Assembly: GCF_000430505.1 (NCBI RefSeq)
Contig: NZ_KE387152.1
Coordinates: 571,413-635,412, forward strand
Source of the DNA: Eisenibacter elegans DSM 3317
GTDB taxonomy: Bacteria; Bacteroidota; Bacteroidia; Cytophagales; Microscillaceae
Direction: 5' to 3'
DNA: 64,000 nucleotides
Made by a program: the position numbers and the translations under genes. The notes under the pieces are model-generated. The model made no database searches. It was given only the letters and a program-made list of their open reading frames with translations, and was not told where the DNA came from. This document shows, in pieces, positions 59,766 through 64,000 of this stretch (positions within the stretch are counted from its first letter, which is position 1; every line of letters begins with the position of its first letter).

Positions 59766-61904
59766 ATGTATCCAAGACTGCGGACATATTTAGCTGATTA
59801 TTGTTGCGCTAGGCTCACAAAACGTTGGGTGTTGGGTTTGGCACTGTGGCTACTGTGTTGGCAGGCCACACAGGCGCAGACCTACCAAAGGCTGCGGTTT
59901 CAACAACAAATAGACAGCCTGCTAGGCATACTCGAAACCAAGAACAACTTGCGAGAACGCCTACCTATTTGGCTAGAGTTGGGCAAACGGTATCCACGCA
60001 TCAACCCCAAACAAGGCGTTGAGGCGACGAACCAGTTGTTTAGCTTACAAGCCCGCCCACTACTAGATAGCAATACCAGAGCAGAGGCCCACTTCTGGCG
60101 GGGTTTCAATTATATGATGCTCGGCGTATATGCCTTGAGCCTAGAAGATTACCTGGTTAGCTTGAAGTTTGCCGAAAAGATGCAAAACAGCACCCTAGCA
60201 ACTCAGGTGCGCAAAAATATCGGCAACTTGTACACGGCAATGGGCAGCCATCACGAAGCCATCGGCCACTTCTCTAGAGTGCTCCAAGAGGCTATCAGAG
60301 CGCAAGATACGGCGATGATTGTGTCGTGTTATAATAACTTAGGTGTCAATCACTATGAGCTAGGACAGTATACCATCTCTCTACAGTATCACGAGTCAGC
60401 CCAAAAACTGATTCGTCCCACAGATACCCTGATGTTGTGTTATTCTAAGGCCAATCAGGGCAAAGCACAACTACGTAAAGGCTTGGTAGAGGAAGCCGCC
60501 ACAAACTTGCTACAGGCATTAGTAGTCTTCAAACAATACCAAAATGAGCGCGACTTGGTAGAGCTTTATATCGCACTTTCGGAGCTTGGAGAAGCCCGCA
60601 AACAGCTCAATATCGCCGCCGCCTACATAGACTCTGCTTATACCCTGGCACAAAAACTCGACACACGCCCAATGCTGGCAGAGGTGTACTGGCAACAAGC
60701 ACAGATATACAAAAAACAAGGACGTACAGAACAAGCCATTGCCAAACTGGAAGCTTACGCAGTGCTGCGTGATACCTTGCTACAAGAGCAAAGTACGATG
60801 CAGATGTTGGAACTCAAATTGCGTTATGACTTACAGCTACAGGATCGCTCTAATTTTCTGAATCAAAAACAAGCTGAGCAGATGCGCTTGGAACAAGAAC
60901 AACAGCGCCGTACTATCCAACGCCAATACTTGGTTGCTGTAGTGATTTCGCTGCTGCTGGCAGTGGCTGTTGTTTCATTGTTGTTCCTTTTCAAAACACA
61001 ACGCGACCGCAACCGCATCCATCAACTCCTGCAAGAAAAGCACGAAGAAGTGTTGGCACAGGCCGAAGAGCTGCGCCAAACCAATGACTCACTCAAACAG
61101 GCTCATGACCAAATCAACGAGATCAACCACAACCTAGAGCGCCTGGTCGATGAACGCACCCAACAGTGGCAGCGAGTCAATAAAGAACTGGATATGTTCC
61201 TTTACAGAGCCTCACACGATATGCTCAGGCCCATCACCTCACTCAAAGGATTGACCAATTTGGCACACCTAAGACTGAAAGACCCGGAGGCCTTGGAGAT
61301 TTTCAAACAAGTAGAAGATACCTCCAACCAAATGGACAAAATGGTACTCAAACTCATTATGGTCAGCAATATAGGGGATGCAGAGCTGAGCTGTGAGTAT
61401 GTGCCAGTAGGCCGAAACATCAAAAAAATCCTGCAAGGGTTTACAGACCTTATCGAAAGCAAGCAAATCCGAGTACAATACGATATCGACCGCAAGGCAA
61501 AGGTGTTTTCTAATGACACACTCCTACACTATATCCTCTATAACCTGATCGAGAATGCAATTCAGTTTATGCCTACTGAGCGCGAAAACCCTGAAATTCT
61601 GATTGATTTCCGGCTTGACAGCAACGACAGGATAGAAATGTTGAGCATTGAAGATAACGGCAGTGGTATTTCGGTCATACACCACGACGAAGTATACGAT
61701 ATGTATTTCCGGGGGCACGAATATTCTCAAGGCAACGGCCTAGGGCTATATGTGGTACGCAAATGTGCCGAAAAACTCGGTATAGGCATCAAACTGAGCA
61801 GCCAATTGAACCAGTATACCCGATTCGAGTTGCATTTTCCTCAGCCAGAAGCACAGCAGCGCACACAGCCCAGACCCGCTCCGGCGCTGAAAACCAAGGG
61901 ATAA
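59766..61904 (+). CDS. TPR-containing sensor histidine kinase
   Basis: This 712-residue protein has a signal peptide or TM segment (20-38, cut near QATQAQ) and an exported region of about six TPRs (roughly 60-350, for example IVSCYNNLGVNHYELGQYTISLQYHESAQKL). One membrane helix (about 396-415) and a coiled coil (420-475) follow. The HisKA-like box MFLYRASHDMLRPITSLKG carries His484. The ATPase domain shows YNLIENAIQFMP, IEDNGSGI and GNGLGLYVVRKCAEKLG. This periplasmic TPR plus kinase layout is common in Bacteroidota. No receiver is fused and no regulator gene is adjacent. The signal is unknown. Confidence 0.92.
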   Translation: MYPRLRTYLADYCCARLTKRWVLGLALWLLCWQATQAQTYQRLRFQQQIDSLLGILETKNNLRERLPIWLELGKRYPRINPKQGVEATNQLFSLQARPLLDSNTRAEAHFWRGFNYMMLGVYALSLEDYLVSLKFAEKMQNSTLATQVRKNIGNLYTAMGSHHEAIGHFSRVLQEAIRAQDTAMIVSCYNNLGVNHYELGQYTISLQYHESAQKLIRPTDTLMLCYSKANQGKAQLRKGLVEEAATNLLQALVVFKQYQNERDLVELYIALSELGEARKQLNIAAAYIDSAYTLAQKLDTRPMLAEVYWQQAQIYKKQGRTEQAIAKLEAYAVLRDTLLQEQSTMQMLELKLRYDLQLQDRSNFLNQKQAEQMRLEQEQQRRTIQRQYLVAVVISLLLAVAVVSLLFLFKTQRDRNRIHQLLQEKHEEVLAQAEELRQTNDSLKQAHDQINEINHNLERLVDERTQQWQRVNKELDMFLYRASHDMLRPITSLKGLTNLAHLRLKDPEALEIFKQVEDTSNQMDKMVLKLIMVSNIGDAELSCEYVPVGRNIKKILQGFTDLIESKQIRVQYDIDRKAKVFSNDTLLHYILYNLIENAIQFMPTERENPEILIDFRLDSNDRIEMLSIEDNGSGISVIHHDEVYDMYFRGHEYSQGNGLGLYVVRKCAEKLGIGIKLSSQLNQYTRFELHFPQPEAQQRTQPRPAPALKTKG

Positions 61905-62193
61905 GGAGCTATCCAATAAATAAATCACTTATTTCCAAAGAAGATTCTCTAATCACCCCCTTCAGGTCTTTTTTAGCAAGGTAGTTGCGACACCATAGAG
62001 AAGCTAAGGGTATCGCTCCTCTGGAGCTTTTTGTGATGCTGTATTGATTGTCTACCGACGGAACGCCCCTCTGGGGCTTTTTTAATACAATGGCCTGTGG
62101 GGGGTATAGGGCTGGGGCACAGGAAAAATATTCGTGCATCCGAGGCAAAAAATCGGCCACTAATACACGAATAAAAACCAAAAATATCCGCTA
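61905..62193. other. convergent intergenic region with a family C repeat
   Basis: 289 bases between the kinase gene and the DUF5686 gene. The family C repeat at 62014-62084 occupies the middle. No gene is seen. Confidence 0.55.
62014..62084 (+). repeat. family C tandem-hairpin repeat, copy 2
   Basis: CGCTCCTCTGGAGCTTTTTG and CGCCCCTCTGGGGCTTTTTT form two hairpins with T tracts, joined by GTATTGATTGTCTACCGACGG. It aligns with 50310-50380 over about 70 bases. It may also end transcripts of the kinase gene. Confidence 0.75.
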
Positions 62194-64000
62194 CTATAAT
62201 CTAATGCGGGCAGAGAGTTTGAGCCCCCAAGGTTGAGCAGCAGGACGGTCGAGGTAGGTCAGGCGATGAAACACGTGTACCCGCAGTACTTTAAAGATAT
62301 TTTCCAGCCCATAGTTTAGTTCTAAATAGGGCAAGCCCATCTGCATCTGCCCTTCTTGTGTGAACGCAAAAGGTCGGTTGGCCTCCGGAATGAGGGCGAT
62401 ACTCTGTGAACTGATACCCCCATACAGCGCGTCAAACATCATAAAAGCACGCCATTTGAGCTTCCTTATCAACGGGATATGATTGGTAATGAGCCCGTTG
62501 AAGTAGTGTTCATAATGAAAACTGATATAACGGTCCTGAATAAATTCGGCAAAGCCCATCATCCCAAAAGCTGATTGGCTGTATAGCGAGAAGGGGTTTC
62601 CGAGTTGTACGAAGAGCATCGGGTAGGGCAGGGGGGAGTCTGTATAGCCGGCCGAAAAACTATATTTACCATCGCCCAGAGTACCTAGGCGTACCTTTTG
62701 GCTGATATTGAACCAAAACTTGTGGTACTCAAAATTATTGCCCAGCAGTCCGGGTACACCCCAGTGGTATCGGAAAGTAAAGACTGGAAACCTTGTGCCT
62801 AGGCTGATGCGGCGGTTACCATCACGGATAAGTACTTCTTTGGGTGCATAGCGCCATTCGGCCACCAGTTCAGCTACTTCAAAATCTTGTTCTATGACAG
62901 GGTCAAAACTTTGGGGGTCTTTAAAGAAGTTGAGCTGTGTTAGGTTGTCGATACTTTCAAAATACCGGTGTTGTATACTCAGTTTCTGTGTAAACCCTCG
63001 CAGTAGGTCTCGCTGTATATAGGCTTGGCTTTGCCGGAGGTAGTAGGGCTGTCGTTTGCGCATATCTCCCCAGAACAGCGCTGCTTTAAAAAGCATCGAG
63101 ACGTTGAGGATATCCTCATCAAAAACAATCTGCGCTATGTCAAAGCGATGTGTCAGCCCGATTTCTGTCCAAGGTTTTCGGCCTATAATCCAGCGAATAT
63201 CGCCCCCATATTTCCAACGTTGATCGAGGGTACCGTAAGCGCCATAGCCTTCTAAGACAATGTGTTTGCTGAGACTTTCGTTGGTACGTGCCCCAAAACG
63301 CACCCGATGCCCCTCATAGGTGTTGTAGGCATAGGTGTAGAGATAATTACCAATATCTATTTTGCCGACAGTCTTGTAGCCAGAGGTCAGGATATCGATT
63401 ACTTCGACATAAGACTTGACCACCCGTACATTTTTGATGGTGTCAATCATGGCAAATACCTGTAAATCTCGGGCAGAAAGAGGCTCGTGGCGGTGTGTTT
63501 GCCAGTAGGCCGCATCACTTTGGTAGGCATCGTCGGCGCGGGTAATGCGCTCGTCGAAGAAAGAGAGCGGATACTCTTGATTTACTTCGTGGGCTTGGTT
63601 GGAGAGATAAAACTTGGCCAGTATGCCTGCGGCCTTGCGGTTGAGCGCGGCCACATCGATGATGATACGGCTTTTGTTGGTCAGCCAAGCGCCTGTAGGA
63701 GTCTGTATGGCTGTTTGCTGGATTTTGATTTGGTTGACATAGTTGATATTGGCCTCACGAGGAATATACAAATCCAGTTGTTTGAGCGCATAGCTCTCCG
63801 AATCTATCCAGATAGTGCCACGGAAAGCCAAATCTTGTGGGCGTTTGGGCTCTAGCTCTATCTGATAGCAAAAATGTTGGTCAATAAAGCTACTATCAAT
63901 CAGGTAGTACTCATAATACAACCGCCAGCTATCAGCAATAGGCGAGACAAACTCTTTCTCGACGAGCCGAATCCAGTTTTGATAGAAGTTATAGTCTTGA
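62194..64000 (-). CDS. DUF5686 family outer-membrane protein, 5' end outside the window
   Basis: The frame is open to the right edge, so the start and any signal or carboxypeptidase-regulatory domain lie beyond 64000; an apparent start at 63921 is an internal TTG. The visible 600 or so residues start YQNWIRLVEKEFVSPIADSWRLYYEYYLIDS, matching the DUF5686 core, then CYQIELEPKRPQDLAFRGTIWIDSESYALKQLDL and a long beta-barrel with YGAYGTLDQRWKYGGDIRWI and HYFNGLITNHIPLIRKLKWRAF, ending LKLSARIRL. DUF5686 proteins are outer-membrane barrels often preceded by a CarboxypepD_reg-like domain; function is unknown. Confidence 0.88.
   Translation of the reverse strand, partial: QDYNFYQNWIRLVEKEFVSPIADSWRLYYEYYLIDSSFIDQHFCYQIELEPKRPQDLAFRGTIWIDSESYALKQLDLYIPREANINYVNQIKIQQTAIQTPTGAWLTNKSRIIIDVAALNRKAAGILAKFYLSNQAHEVNQEYPLSFFDERITRADDAYQSDAAYWQTHRHEPLSARDLQVFAMIDTIKNVRVVKSYVEVIDILTSGYKTVGKIDIGNYLYTYAYNTYEGHRVRFGARTNESLSKHIVLEGYGAYGTLDQRWKYGGDIRWIIGRKPWTEIGLTHRFDIAQIVFDEDILNVSMLFKAALFWGDMRKRQPYYLRQSQAYIQRDLLRGFTQKLSIQHRYFESIDNLTQLNFFKDPQSFDPVIEQDFEVAELVAEWRYAPKEVLIRDGNRRISLGTRFPVFTFRYHWGVPGLLGNNFEYHKFWFNISQKVRLGTLGDGKYSFSAGYTDSPLPYPMLFVQLGNPFSLYSQSAFGMMGFAEFIQDRYISFHYEHYFNGLITNHIPLIRKLKWRAFMMFDALYGGISSQSIALIPEANRPFAFTQEGQMQMGLPYLELNYGLENIFKVLRVHVFHRLTYLDRPAAQPWGLKLSARIRL

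Overview
The window (about 47-48% G+C by eye) comes from a chromosome of a Bacteroidota bacterium, most likely a Cytophagales-type gliding or filamentous organism. The evidence is the long-form IspG, the type IX secretion proteins PorD and PorQ, many Cys-lipoproteins, TAnnTTTG-type promoters, weak or absent Shine-Dalgarno sites, a FecA-like TonB receptor, DUF5686 and HTTM proteins, and an rpsL-rpsG-fusA-rpsJ cluster. Species assignment is not possible by reading alone. I see no rRNA, tRNA, CRISPR array, phage or transposase gene.

Layout. 1-221 is the tail of a short-chain dehydrogenase. 519-7088 is a probable iron-related surface cluster: DUF4856 lipoprotein, imelysin-like lipoprotein, HTTM membrane protein, TonB-dependent receptor. 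7281-11113 holds ispG, a small membrane protein, porD and an EVE-domain gene. 11082-18070 holds proteins of unknown role, two TPR lipoproteins, a 7-TM protein and an MscS channel with a duplicated periplasmic domain. 18372-24631 is a signalling region: a hybrid histidine kinase with Hpt, a 7TM-SpoIIE phosphatase and lipoproteins. 24751-29788 has an N-acyl-ornithine carbamoyltransferase, a tsaC-type gene, a two-FAS1 lipoprotein and an overlapping LytS/LytR-like pair. 29839-46158 is mostly housekeeping (trpS, dnaX, gpmI, rlmN) mixed with porQ, an LRR protein, a DEDDh exonuclease, an LRR pseudogene, a Upf1-like helicase, a c'-type cytochrome lipoprotein and a saccharopine dehydrogenase-like protein. 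46609-50113 is the str ribosomal cluster. 50485-64000 has ppa, a GHL10 glycosidase-like protein, a SiaC-like protein, two decayed genes (pirin, HPP), uvrA, small lipoproteins, a TPR histidine kinase and a DUF5686 protein cut by the window edge.

The most notable items are not ordinary genes. (1) dnaX is split over a run of ten A residues (coding strand), so that a 372-residue gamma-like protein and a 554-residue tau-like protein would be made by -1 slippage. (2) A dispersed palindromic element of about 130 bp with roughly 20-bp terminal inverted repeats (family A here) occurs in at least eight intergenic places. One copy is interrupted by a second 100-bp repeat (family B, three copies) and one abuts a truncated pirin gene. 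(3) A third, shorter repeat (family C) consists of two terminator-like hairpins joined by a conserved linker. (4) rpsJ sits at the end of the str cluster, behind a strong terminator and without the rest of the S10 operon. These repeats look like non-autonomous mobile or structured RNA elements; their nature is inference.
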